NCBI GenBank assembly: GCA_947455215.1
Contig: CANGNA010000018.1
Span: 1-64,000, forward strand
From: Chitinophagaceae bacterium
GTDB taxonomy: Bacteria > Bacteroidota > Bacteroidia > Chitinophagales > Chitinophagaceae
Reading direction: 5' to 3'
Length of the DNA: 64,000 bases
Shown: piece by piece, positions 7,516 through 15,940 of the stretch
Numbering within the stretch: position 1 is the first letter of the stretch
Layout of the letters: the number at the start of each line of letters is the position of its first letter
Position numbers and translations under genes: made by a program
Notes under the pieces: generated by a model
Told to the model about the DNA's origin: nothing
The model's input: only the letters and a program-made list of their open reading frames with translations
Database searches by the model: none

Positions 7516-8337
7516 ATGATGCAACCGGAACAGTTCTTTGAACTGATGCTTAAAGAATTGGAAGTGCACACGGAGATGCAGCCTTACTATAAATTTTTGG
7601 GTAAGCAGTCGTCGTGGCATTTTCGCAGGAACTATTTCCTGCAGCGGTTGCGGTATATACAGAACGAGGTGGCCAATAACCGCGAACTGCGCATATGGGA
7701 TTGCGGCAGCGGCTATGGTACCACTTGCCTGTTCCTGGCCATGAACGGCATTAAGACCCACGGCACTACGCTTGAGTTTTATTACGACATGGTACAGAAG
7801 CGCAAAGAGTATTGGAGCCAGTACGGCGACACATCTCTGTTTACCTGCAGCTACGAGAATCTTTTTGATAGTCCGCCGCCGGCCAATAGTTACGACCTTA
7901 TAATAGTACAGGATACGCTGCACCACCTGGAGCCGATCAATGATGCGTTGAAAATATTCAACAATTGCCTGGGCAAGGGCGGGCGTGTACTATCGATAGA
8001 GGAGAATGGCAGCAACATCATACAGCGGGCCAAATTATATAAGTACCGGGGCAATAAGCGCATCATCAGCATATGGGATGAGAAGCTGCAAAAGGATATA
8101 CTGATAGGTAACGAAAACATAAGGAGCCTGGCTAACTGGACGAAGTTGTTCCGGGCCAATGGTTTTGATATACCGGCACGATCGGTGCAGTATGTGCGGT
8201 ATTACCTGCCGGTACACTACCGTTTTTCTGATCCGCAGGTGCTACTGGAAAAGGAAAACAAGATACAGGCCGGCGGCAACAGCTTTAGACGGGAATATTT
8301 TTTCTTTGGCCTGAACTTTGTGGCCCAAAAGCAATAA
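7516..8337 (+). CDS. Class I SAM-dependent methyltransferase
   Basis: A 273-residue protein with a Rossmann-type methyltransferase core. Motif I is WDCGSGYGTTC (about residues 60-70), the acidic strand-2 end is GTTLEFY, motif IV is DLIIVQDTLHHLEP, and post-motif GKGGRVLSIEENG follows. The DTLHHLEP signature is common in small-molecule or lipid/quinone-type methyltransferases (Methyltransf_11/25 class). A C-terminal extension of about 90 residues (RSVQYVRYYLPVHYRF) may set substrate choice. The substrate is unknown. It is followed after 27 bases by a secreted protein gene on the same strand. Confidence 0.85.
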   Translation: MMQPEQFFELMLKELEVHTEMQPYYKFLGKQSSWHFRRNYFLQRLRYIQNEVANNRELRIWDCGSGYGTTCLFLAMNGIKTHGTTLEFYYDMVQKRKEYWSQYGDTSLFTCSYENLFDSPPPANSYDLIIVQDTLHHLEPINDALKIFNNCLGKGGRVLSIEENGSNIIQRAKLYKYRGNKRIISIWDEKLQKDILIGNENIRSLANWTKLFRANGFDIPARSVQYVRYYLPVHYRFSDPQVLLEKENKIQAGGNSFRREYFFFGLNFVAQKQ

Positions 8338-8364
8338 CTAATAACACGAAACAATCGGAATACT

Positions 8365-9048
8365 ATGAACTTACTAACACGTGTCCTTTGCCTTTTATTA
8401 GCTGTTATTTTATCGGTGCCTGCATTGGCAGCTGATGGCCAGGCCGATACTGCAAAGCCACCGGCAGGTGGCGGATATATAGTGCTGGTGGCACTGCATG
8501 CCGAGCGCAATCGCATAAATGAGGCCAAAAGGCGTGGTGATGAAAAGCTGCTGGCCACGCTTGAAAAAGATGCCGAAGAGACGCGCAAGCGCACCATAAT
8601 GGACTTTACAGATAACTTTCACTCTTACCCTGTGTACTTTATCATGGACACGGATATAGCCAAGATAGCCAAGGGCAAGAAGGATGAGGTATTGCTGAAT
8701 GCCGATGGCAGTAAGGTGAAGGGTGTGCCGCCATCGCTGGCTGGTGGTTCGTTTGTGATCGCTTACTTTACCCACCCTGATCTGCAATATATTTTTGAGG
8801 ATGTAGTAGTGGATAGTGAGCGCTGGGTGAAGCAGCCGAGGTTTTCCAATTATTCGCTGGTGTTGTATAACAGTAAGTTTCAGCAGTTCAATTTTTACGC
8901 CCGCCGGGCATTTGCCAAGGTGAAGCCCGAGCAGGAAAAGTATTACTATAAGAGCACTGTGTGCGATATGGAGTATTTTCCGATGGCCAATCGTATGGAG
9001 GCTAAGCGTGGTAAGCGCAGGGGGATCACGTCGTTCTTTGGATTTTGA
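8365..9048 (+). CDS. Secreted protein of unknown function
   Basis: A 227-residue protein with a signal peptide (MNLLTRVLCLLLAVILSVPALA). The mature part is alpha/beta with a charged helix (EAKRRGDEKLLATLEKDAEE) and a Lys/Arg-rich tail (EAKRGKRRGITSFFGF). It follows the methyltransferase by 27 bases and probably shares its promoter. I see no catalytic motif and do not recognise the family; it is likely periplasmic. Confidence 0.7.
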   Translation: MNLLTRVLCLLLAVILSVPALAADGQADTAKPPAGGGYIVLVALHAERNRINEAKRRGDEKLLATLEKDAEETRKRTIMDFTDNFHSYPVYFIMDTDIAKIAKGKKDEVLLNADGSKVKGVPPSLAGGSFVIAYFTHPDLQYIFEDVVVDSERWVKQPRFSNYSLVLYNSKFQQFNFYARRAFAKVKPEQEKYYYKSTVCDMEYFPMANRMEAKRGKRRGITSFFGF

Positions 9049-9140
9049 TGGGGCCGCTGCGGGGGATGTATCCTCCGCATATTGCTACGGCGACTGAAAG
9101 AAACCATGTTCCGGGAAATAATTTAGCTAAGGGTTTTTGT

Positions 9141-9232
9141 CGGGTATCTTTCGCTCTTACAGAGCTTGCCCAACTTCTTTATCTCACCCGGGACTGCATC
9201 CCGGGCTATTATCTTTCGGTCTTTCAGACCGT
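9141..9232 (+). repeat. Three-hairpin dispersed repeat R1, copy 1
   Basis: The unit has three short inverted repeats in order: GCTCTTACAGAGC, CCCGGGACTGCATCCCGGG and GGTCTTTCAGACC, joined by TATCTTTC-type linkers. Copies lie at 11671-11764, 50255-50352 (reverse) and 55196-55280 (variant). All are between genes. Confidence 0.75.
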
Positions 9233-9484
9233 ATTTTCTTAACTTAATGACATTGCCCTAAAGTGAAATGATGTCAGTGCGTCATTTGTTTGCGGGGCTG
9301 CTTTCCCAAAAGCGTTTGGGAATGGCTGTTCCCTGCCAATGACATAGCCCATGACCGTGTCGCACTTCGACCCTTCGACTAACTCAGGGTAAACTGAGCC
9401 CAGTGTGACACGATGTGGTGGTTCGCTGAATGGCCGTTATCAATGACCAGGTTAGGGAAGTTATTGCGTCGTGAAAATAGACAG

Positions 9485-9533
9485 CAATAAACTAATAAAC
9501 CGCCTCTTTTGAAGGCGGTTTATTAGTTTATTG
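9485..9533 (-). terminator. Long bidirectional terminator hairpin
   Basis: CAATAAACTAATAAACCGCC (9485-9504) pairs perfectly with its complement at 9514-9533 over a small loop. It lies 14 bases past the end of the M13 peptidase gene on the minus strand; the A/T-rich flanks allow it to act in both directions. Confidence 0.8.
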
Positions 9534-9546
9534 AGTTATGTTGTTA

Positions 9547-11583
9547 TTACCAGAGGTGTACGCGGGCAGTGTCTGCTATGTACATTTTGTCTCCTGCCTT
9601 GATGTTGAATGCCTGGTAGAAATCGGGTACGTTGGGGAACGGACCGTTTACGCGGCACTTAGCCGGTGAGTGTACATCGGTGAGCAGTTGTGTAGCGATC
9701 TTTTCCGGACGTTCAGACATCATCCAGCCCAGTGAATAGCCGAGGAAGAAGCGCTGCAGCGGGGTAAGGCCGTGTATCTTTTCGCCCTTCTTGTAAGCGT
9801 CTGTCATCTTAAAGGCATCGAGGCCAATGAGGATGCCTCCAAGGTCGGCCAGGTTCTCGCCGAGAGTGGCTTTGCCATTTACGTGCATAGAGTCGCCCAG
9901 CGGGGTCATCTTGTTGAATTGCTGCGCCAGTACTTCGGCACGCTTTACAAACTGAGCTGAGTCTGAAGGACCCCACCAGTTGTGCAGGTTGCCATTCTCA
10001 TCGAACTGGCGGCCTTCATCGTCGAAACCGTGCGTGATCTCGTGGCCCACTGTGCTGGCAGCTGTGTAGCCATATACAAGTGCGTCGTCCAGGTCTTCAT
10101 CTTTAAAGCCAGGTACGGTCATCATAGCTGCAGGCAGTACTATCTCGTTGTTCGACGGATTGTAGTATGCATTGTAGGTCTGCGGTGTCATGTCCCACTC
10201 GTTGCGGTCTACCGGCTTGCCCAGTTTGTTGAGGGAATAAGTGTTCCACCACTGGTTGGCGCGCATGATGTTGGCTGCATATGCACCACGGTCTATCTTC
10301 AGGGTAGACAGGTCTTTCCACTTGTCGGGGTAACCTACTTTCTTTTTGATGGCCATCAGCTTGTGGATAGCTTTTTGCTTTGTGCTGTCTGTCATCCAGT
10401 CCAGCTTTTCTATGCGGTGCTTGTAGGCGGTACGCACATTTTCCACCATGTTCTCGTAGCGGGCTTTAGCCTTGTCGCTGAAGTATTCTTTAACGAATAG
10501 CTGGCCGAGCGATTCGCCGATAACACCCTGCTCTGCATCAAGCGCCCTGCGCCAGCGAGCGCGAGGCTCCTGGGCACCACGTATCTTCTTACCGTAGAAG
10601 TTGAAAGAGGCATCGAAGAAAGGCTTGCTGAGGTAAGACGAGTATTCGCGTACCAGGTGGAAAGACATGTAGTCTTTTAGTGTCTGCATGTCTGTTTTAG
10701 CGATCAGCTTATCAAGTGCGGTGAAGAACTCCGGCTGGCCAACGATAACGCTATCGATATTTTTAACGCCAATGATCTTCAGCACATTGGCCCAATCTGT
10801 AGCAGGTGAGATCTTTTTGAGGTCGCTGATAGCGAACTTGTTGTAATTTTTATAAGGATCGCGGAGGTCTTCGAGCTTGCGTGAAGCTTTAGCCAGGCCT
10901 GTTTCGAACTCGATGATCTTAGCAGCTTTTGCTTTTGCTGTTACAGAGTCGATGCCCATGTTGGTGAGCACTGTGGCTACGTAAGCAGGATAGGCATTGC
11001 GAATGCTGGTAGTGCGCGGATCGGTATTGAAGTAATAGTCGCGGTTCGGAAGACCCAGGCCGCCCTGGCCCATGTCGTAAGCCATCACGTCGCTGTTCTT
11101 GGCATCCTGTCCTACACCTTCGCTAAAGAACACACCTGCGCCATACTCGTGCATGTGCGCTGCCTGTGTCATTACATCGGCCTTTGTCTGCATGGCAGCT
11201 ATCTTATCCAGTTCCGGCTTCAGCGGGCTGATGCCATTCTGTTCGATAGCGGCAGAGTCCATGGCACTGTGCCAGAAATCGCCTATCTGTTGTCCGCTGC
11301 CGGATTTGTCGGCGCGTTTGTCAGCCTCTTCGTTGATGTGGCGGAGTTTTTCGTACAGTTCTTTCTGTACCAGCTCGCCAACGCCCCAGTTAGACTCATC
11401 GCCCGGTATCGGATTTTTCTTTATCCAACCGCCATTGGCGTAATCGAAGAAGTCGTTGGCCGGGTTAACAGTAGTATCCAGGTGCGATGCGAGTGCATCT
11501 TCCTTGGTGGTTTTTTCCGGCAGTGGCTGGCACGATGCGGCTGCCAAAGCAAGGGCTACAGCGCCCACAAGTTGTTTGTTCAT
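9547..11583 (-). CDS. M13 family (neprilysin/PepO-like) zinc metallopeptidase lipoprotein
   Basis: A 678-residue oligopeptidase with a lipoprotein signal (LALAAASC). The N-terminal M13 domain begins with the typical NPANDFFDYANGGWIKKNP. The catalytic region has VGHEITHGFDDEGR with zinc ligands H514 and H518, catalytic E515 and third ligand E576 in GENLADLGG. NAYYNPSNNEIVLPAA and the C-terminal RVNGPFPNVPDFYQAF are also family hallmarks. Length is normal and all key residues are present, so it should be active, cutting short peptides in the periplasm or at the cell surface. It is monocistronic, with a strong terminator immediately downstream. Confidence 0.95.
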   Translation of the reverse strand: MNKQLVGAVALALAAASCQPLPEKTTKEDALASHLDTTVNPANDFFDYANGGWIKKNPIPGDESNWGVGELVQKELYEKLRHINEEADKRADKSGSGQQIGDFWHSAMDSAAIEQNGISPLKPELDKIAAMQTKADVMTQAAHMHEYGAGVFFSEGVGQDAKNSDVMAYDMGQGGLGLPNRDYYFNTDPRTTSIRNAYPAYVATVLTNMGIDSVTAKAKAAKIIEFETGLAKASRKLEDLRDPYKNYNKFAISDLKKISPATDWANVLKIIGVKNIDSVIVGQPEFFTALDKLIAKTDMQTLKDYMSFHLVREYSSYLSKPFFDASFNFYGKKIRGAQEPRARWRRALDAEQGVIGESLGQLFVKEYFSDKAKARYENMVENVRTAYKHRIEKLDWMTDSTKQKAIHKLMAIKKKVGYPDKWKDLSTLKIDRGAYAANIMRANQWWNTYSLNKLGKPVDRNEWDMTPQTYNAYYNPSNNEIVLPAAMMTVPGFKDEDLDDALVYGYTAASTVGHEITHGFDDEGRQFDENGNLHNWWGPSDSAQFVKRAEVLAQQFNKMTPLGDSMHVNGKATLGENLADLGGILIGLDAFKMTDAYKKGEKIHGLTPLQRFFLGYSLGWMMSERPEKIATQLLTDVHSPAKCRVNGPFPNVPDFYQAFNIKAGDKMYIADTARVHLW

Positions 11584-11670
11584 TGGTTGTGTGTAGAATT
11601 GGAGACCAAAATTACTTTATATATTATAGAATATCTAACGTTTTAGAGGGGATATTATTCCTGCTTTATC

Positions 11671-11764
11671 AGGATGTCTTTCGCTCTTACAGAGCTTGAC
11701 TCCTTTTTTCTAAATACCCGGGACTATCGCCCCGGGCTATTGTCTTTCGGTCTTTCAGACCTAT
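11671..11764 (+). repeat. Three-hairpin dispersed repeat R1, copy 2
   Basis: The unit has the same hairpin order as copy 1: GCTCTTACAGAGC, then a CCCGGG...CCCGGG stem around ACTATCGC, then GGTCTTTCAGACC. It lies in the 245-base gap between the M13 peptidase and the RlmI-like gene. Confidence 0.75.
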
Positions 11765-11828
11765 GTTGCTGTGTTATAATTGCCGATCTATACGCCATGT
11801 TACCCATTTTGTATCCACCTGAACAATA

Positions 11829-13001
11829 TTATAATACCTGCACTATAAGGAATTTGAGATACTGTGTTGTCGGGATGTTCCAGAGAATAGGGTGGTCTGC
11901 ACTTTGTGTTTGCCAGCATACCTGGCGCAGGGTGCGATGGGCATCTTTGGCCGCCATGGCTATGGTTTTGAGGAACAATTCCGGATCGACAAGGTTGGTA
12001 CATGATGCTGTTACAAGGAAGCCGCCAGGTTTTACCAGTTTCATACCACGCAGGTTGATCTCTTTATAACCGGTTACTGCCTTGTCTATATTCTCGCGGC
12101 TTTTGGTGAAAGCCGGAGGGTCGAGCATCACCACATCGTATTTTCTACCCTCTTTGGTCCACGCCTTCAGTACGTCGAATGCATTGACGGCTTCGAACTT
12201 GCAGCGATCTTCAAAACCATTCAGCACAGCATTGCGGCGGGCGGTGTTCACCGCGTTCTCGGATATATCGAGCCCTATTACGCTTTTGGCACCGTAGTGT
12301 GCTGCGTGCATAGAGAACGTACCTGTATAACAGAAGGCTTCCAATACATCGGCACCCTTAACTATATGCTGTATGGCGCGGCGGTTGTCCTGCTGGTCGA
12401 GGAAATAACCCGTTTTCTGGCCATTTTCTATATCTACATGGAATTTCAGCCCGTTCTCGTTCAATATAATATTGGTATCGAACGGATCGGACAGGAAACC
12501 TTTTACCTGGGGCATACCCTCCACTTCGCGCACCGGCACGTCGTTGCGCTCGTAGATACCCTTTGGTGAGAAGATCTTTTGCAGCGCGGCTACGATGGCA
12601 CCTTTCCAGCGTTCTATGCCAAGGGCCAATGTCTGGATGACGATGTAATCGTTGAATTTATCTATTATGAGGGCTGGCAGGCCATCTGCCTCGGCAAAAA
12701 TAAGGCGGCAGTTCTCTACGTAACCAATGCTTTTGCGGTATTCCCAGGCCGCTTTTATGCGGTTGTAGAAGAAAGCATCGTCTATAGCCTCATTTTTTTG
12801 CCTGGTAAGGAGGCGGATGCGTATCTGTGAGGCAGGGTTTACATACCCTTTGCCTACGAAAGAACCATTATATGAATAAACTTCAACTATATCGCCCGGT
12901 TCACAATCACCATCGCTGTCGCCCAGTTCGTTTGCAAATATCCAGGGGTGACCATTAATAACCCTATCGCCTATTTTTTTTCTGAGGAAAAATTTTGCCA
13001 T
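11829..13001 (-). CDS. RlmI-like class I SAM-dependent rRNA (cytosine-C5) methyltransferase
   Basis: A 390-residue protein. The N-terminal PUA-like domain (RVINGHPWIFANEL, GDIVEVYSYNGSFVGKGYV) covers residues 1-75. A RlmI/YccW-type middle domain follows, then the methyltransferase core: VLEAFCYTGTFSMHAA (motif I), VIGLDISENAV, DVVMLDPPAFTKS (motif IV) and VTASCT (motif with the Cys used by m5C enzymes). RlmI methylates 23S rRNA C1962 in E. coli; equivalent specificity here is inferred from overall architecture. Its ATG is well placed, with a short spacer to the M28 gene's promoter region. Confidence 0.88.
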   Translation of the reverse strand: MAKFFLRKKIGDRVINGHPWIFANELGDSDGDCEPGDIVEVYSYNGSFVGKGYVNPASQIRIRLLTRQKNEAIDDAFFYNRIKAAWEYRKSIGYVENCRLIFAEADGLPALIIDKFNDYIVIQTLALGIERWKGAIVAALQKIFSPKGIYERNDVPVREVEGMPQVKGFLSDPFDTNIILNENGLKFHVDIENGQKTGYFLDQQDNRRAIQHIVKGADVLEAFCYTGTFSMHAAHYGAKSVIGLDISENAVNTARRNAVLNGFEDRCKFEAVNAFDVLKAWTKEGRKYDVVMLDPPAFTKSRENIDKAVTGYKEINLRGMKLVKPGGFLVTASCTNLVDPELFLKTIAMAAKDAHRTLRQVCWQTQSADHPILWNIPTTQYLKFLIVQVL

Positions 13002-13021
13002 TGCGCAAAGGTATGCGTTTT

Positions 13022-13110
13022 AATTAGCTGATGTGCTGATTAGCAGATTAGCTGATTAGCAGATTAGCAGATTAGCAGATTAGCTGATCAGTTGATTAGT
13101 TGATTAGTTG
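13022..13110 (+). repeat. Low-complexity GATTAGCA-type tandem repeat
   Basis: An imperfect run of 10- to 11-base units built from ATTAGCAG/ATTAGCTG/TTGATTAG fills 13022-13110, between two divergent genes. Units drift gradually from AGCAGATT to AGTTGATT. It has no coding potential. Similar word-like repeats with other sequences occur at 40050-40106 and 44184-44229. Confidence 0.7.
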
Positions 13111-13134
13111 TAATGTGTGTATATGTAGCATCTC

Positions 13135-13165
13135 TTTAGCAATTGCGCATTAATTTGTACGTTTG
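13135..13165 (+). promoter_or_regulatory. Bacteroidota-type promoter of the M28 peptidase gene
   Basis: TTTA (13135-13138; consensus TTTG), a 19-base spacer and an exact TACGTTTG (13158-13165) lie just upstream of ATG 13185. The leader would be about 13 bases, which also argues against a start codon farther upstream. Confidence 0.5.
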
Positions 13166-13184
13166 TTATGTCAAATTCCGACTC

Positions 13185-14852
13185 ATGCGTCTTAACCTCT
13201 CTGCTTACCTTTTTATTGCTGCCATTGGCCTTTCTGTACCTGCTGTAGCAGGTAAAAAGAATAAGAAACTCATCAAGCAGCTAAAGGCTGATATAGGCTA
13301 CCTGGCGTCGGACGAGCTGGCAGGCAGGCGTACCGGCACTGACGGAGAGGTAAAGGCGGCAGACTATATTGTAAAGCGTTATACCGACCTGGGGATACCG
13401 GCGTATAAGGGAAACTATAAACACCCCTTCCATTTTACTTACGGACGAGAGATCGGCGCTACCACACAGATAAGGTTTGGCAGCCGTGCGGCGAAAATAA
13501 AGGAAGAGGCCTTTCCGTTGCCTTACAGTGGCAACGGCAATACCACAGTGAGCGAGATAATGCCTGAGATCACCGAGCAGGGCAATGTATGGCTGGTATC
13601 GCTGTATACAGACAAGGACCAGGCGAATGATCCGCATTTTGACTGCGACAAGCATATGTATGATTATGCCCGCAATGCGCAGAAAAGCGGTGCCAAAGGC
13701 GTGGTATTCTATGATAGGTTCGGCAGCAAGTATGAGCCTGCATTCAATAGCCAGTCGGACCTGGAGACACTAAACATACCTGCAGTATGTGTTACGTATG
13801 CCGGCTACCGGAAATATATACAGCCGGTAGAAGATGGCGGCAGCAAGGGCGCGTTGAGCACCGAGCTGAAAATAGATATCAAGAAGACCGACCGAGTGGG
13901 CACTAACATAGCTGCCTATATAGATAATGGTGCTAAATACACTGTAGTGATTGGTGCCCATTACGACCACCTGGGCTTTGGTGAGGATGGCAACAGCCTG
14001 TATGCCAATGCAGCCAAGGAGCACCAGATACACCATGGTGCTGACGATAATGCCAGTGGCACCGCTGCACTGATGAGCGTGGCTAAATGGGTGCAAGGCA
14101 GCAAGCTGCATAATTATAATTACCTGTTCCTGCATTTCTCTGGTGAGGAACTGGGCCTGTATGGTTCTAAAGCGTTTGTGCGCGATGAAAAGGTGGATAG
14201 TGCGCAGGTGGCGTATATGCTGAACATGGATATGGTGGGCAGGCTGAATGACAGTACGCATGCGCTGACCATAGGTGGAGTAGGTACATCGCCGGAGTGG
14301 GGCGCAGTGGTGGATATGGCGGGTAAGGATTTTAAAGTAGTAATAGATAGTGCGGGTGTAGGGCCGAGCGACCATACCAGTTTTTATAATGCTGGCATAC
14401 CTGTGTTGTTCCTGTTCACCGGTACGCATAAGGACTACCACAAGCCCAGCGACAGGGCAGAGCTGATCAACTACAACGGCGAAGCCGCTGTAATAGATTA
14501 TGCAGAGGCGGTAATGACCAAACTGGATAAAGAGAACACCAAGCCAGGCTACATTGTAACGAAGACCATGACCATGGGTAAGTCAAAGTTCAAGGTGACG
14601 CTGGGTATAATGCCCGACTACACTTACCAGGATGGCGGTGTGCGCGTGGATGGTGTGACAGACGGTAAGCCTGCCAGCAAAGCAGGTGTAAAGGCAGGAG
14701 ACATCATTACCCAGATAGGTGATATAAAAATACAGGGCATGCAGAGCTATATGGAGGCGCTCGGTAAATTCAGCCCCGGCGATAAGACCAGTGTGAAGGT
14801 GACGCGTGATGGTAAGCCATTGAACCTGCCGCTGGAGTTTATGGCCAAATAA
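13185..14852 (+). CDS. M28 family zinc aminopeptidase with PA insert and C-terminal PDZ domain
   Basis: I chose ATG 13185, giving 555 residues and a signal peptide (MRLNLSAYLFIAAIGLSVPA); an upstream TTG would add 14 residues but precedes the predicted transcript start. A PA-type insert lies at about residues 120-215. M28 catalytic residues are all visible: H259 (GAHYDHLG), D287 (GADDNASG), E321/E322 (FSGEELG), D349 (NMDMVGR) and H419 (KDYHKPSD). A PDZ domain closes the protein (GVRVDGVTDGKPASKAGV, GDIITQIGDIKIQG). Predicted to be a periplasmic or surface aminopeptidase; the PDZ domain probably binds substrate or partner termini. Confidence 0.93.
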   Translation: MRLNLSAYLFIAAIGLSVPAVAGKKNKKLIKQLKADIGYLASDELAGRRTGTDGEVKAADYIVKRYTDLGIPAYKGNYKHPFHFTYGREIGATTQIRFGSRAAKIKEEAFPLPYSGNGNTTVSEIMPEITEQGNVWLVSLYTDKDQANDPHFDCDKHMYDYARNAQKSGAKGVVFYDRFGSKYEPAFNSQSDLETLNIPAVCVTYAGYRKYIQPVEDGGSKGALSTELKIDIKKTDRVGTNIAAYIDNGAKYTVVIGAHYDHLGFGEDGNSLYANAAKEHQIHHGADDNASGTAALMSVAKWVQGSKLHNYNYLFLHFSGEELGLYGSKAFVRDEKVDSAQVAYMLNMDMVGRLNDSTHALTIGGVGTSPEWGAVVDMAGKDFKVVIDSAGVGPSDHTSFYNAGIPVLFLFTGTHKDYHKPSDRAELINYNGEAAVIDYAEAVMTKLDKENTKPGYIVTKTMTMGKSKFKVTLGIMPDYTYQDGGVRVDGVTDGKPASKAGVKAGDIITQIGDIKIQGMQSYMEALGKFSPGDKTSVKVTRDGKPLNLPLEFMAK

Positions 14853-14947
14853 GGCAAAAGTGAAAGCCTGGAAACAGGGGGCTTGGGTTGCTGTGTCGAC
14901 GGATAAATTTATAGGACAATCTATTTGGGGGGACTAAATAATAGGGC

Positions 14948-15937
14948 ATGTCATTAACACGGAAGCTTACAACTTTAAATAAACTATATACCGATTATAA
15001 GGTAAAGAAGGGGTATTACTCCAAATCGACCAACAAGGACTTTGTGGTTGTGATGTATCATGGTATAGATATGGTACAAAGCACCAGGTACAATCCACGT
15101 TTCTTCAGCAAAGCGAATTTTGAGGAGCAGGTGATGCTGATGAAAAAGCATTGCAACATATTGACGCACGAGGACCTGGTTAGCGGCAACCGCGCTAAAG
15201 ACAAGCTGAATGTGGTGATCACCTTTGACGACGGTTACCTGAACAACTATAAGTATGCATTACCCATACTGGAAAAGTATAATGCCCATGCTTACTTTTT
15301 TATAACGGGGGTAGATACGATGCAGCATAAAGTGTTGTGGGCAGATGCTGTAGATATCGTTTCAAAGCATGCTGCGGAGCACAGCAGGATAACCGTTTCG
15401 GGCGTAGACTTTATACTGCGCAAGGGTAATTTTGTGGCTGAGCAGGGTGGCGAGAAGCTAAAGCTGTTCATACAGCGGAGTAAGGCGCAGGGCTATGATG
15501 AAAAGGCGCAGCTGGTGGACGAAGTGCTGAGGGTGTTTGATATCAGCAAACATCCGGAACTGGATGACTACTGGAAGCTGATGAACGCGGAAGATATAGC
15601 ACAAACGGCTGAGCGTAAAAACATAACAATAGGGTCGCATGGATTCTACCATAACGACCTCGGCTCGCTGGAGCCGGAAGATGCAGTGGCGGAAGTACTG
15701 CAATCGCGCGCATACCTGCAAGGCATTACCGGGAAAGAAATAGATACTGTCGCGTTCCCCAATGGCTCTTACACGCCGCAATTGAACACTACACTTTTTG
15801 ACCTGGGTTTTAAAGTGCAGTTCCTGGTCAATCACTGGCATGAAGCATCTAAGGACGTAGCATATGTTTATGACAGGCTGGGGTTATATCCATTCATGGG
15901 CAATACAGCTCAAATATTTCATCAAATCATCAACTAG
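14948..15937 (+). CDS. Polysaccharide deacetylase (NodB/CE4) family protein
   Basis: A 329-residue protein with the NodB fold: VVMYHGID near residue 36, the catalytic/metal motif TFDDGY (D94, D95), and the metal-binding SHGFYHND box (consensus HxxxH) after an insert of about 100 residues. VAFPNGSYTP corresponds to motif 3. There is no signal peptide, so it probably acts on the cytoplasmic face or on soluble sugar intermediates. The formyltransferase gene starts three bases after its stop, which points to joint action on an amino sugar: deacetylation and then N-formylation (inference). Confidence 0.88.
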   Translation: MSLTRKLTTLNKLYTDYKVKKGYYSKSTNKDFVVVMYHGIDMVQSTRYNPRFFSKANFEEQVMLMKKHCNILTHEDLVSGNRAKDKLNVVITFDDGYLNNYKYALPILEKYNAHAYFFITGVDTMQHKVLWADAVDIVSKHAAEHSRITVSGVDFILRKGNFVAEQGGEKLKLFIQRSKAQGYDEKAQLVDEVLRVFDISKHPELDDYWKLMNAEDIAQTAERKNITIGSHGFYHNDLGSLEPEDAVAEVLQSRAYLQGITGKEIDTVAFPNGSYTPQLNTTLFDLGFKVQFLVNHWHEASKDVAYVYDRLGLYPFMGNTAQIFHQIIN

Positions 15938-15940
15938 TTC

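Larger units (their letters stand above)
9049..9546. other. Spacer between convergent genes with repeat R1 and terminator
   Basis: About 500 bases without a gene. It contains R1 copy 1 (9141-9232), a short inverted motif around 9365-9385 (ACCCTTCGACTAACTCAGGG) of the kind scattered in Bacteroidota spacers, and a long terminator hairpin at 9485-9533. A 65-codon frame at 9045-9242 only reads through the repeat. Confidence 0.6.

Noticed and set aside
9045-9242. 65-codon plus-strand frame after the 8365 gene
   Set aside because: It reads through repeat R1 and has no domain or plausible start context.
13022-13110. Origin-type iterons
   Set aside because: Repeat words drift, there is no DnaA-box cluster and dnaB lies far away, so a replication role has no support.
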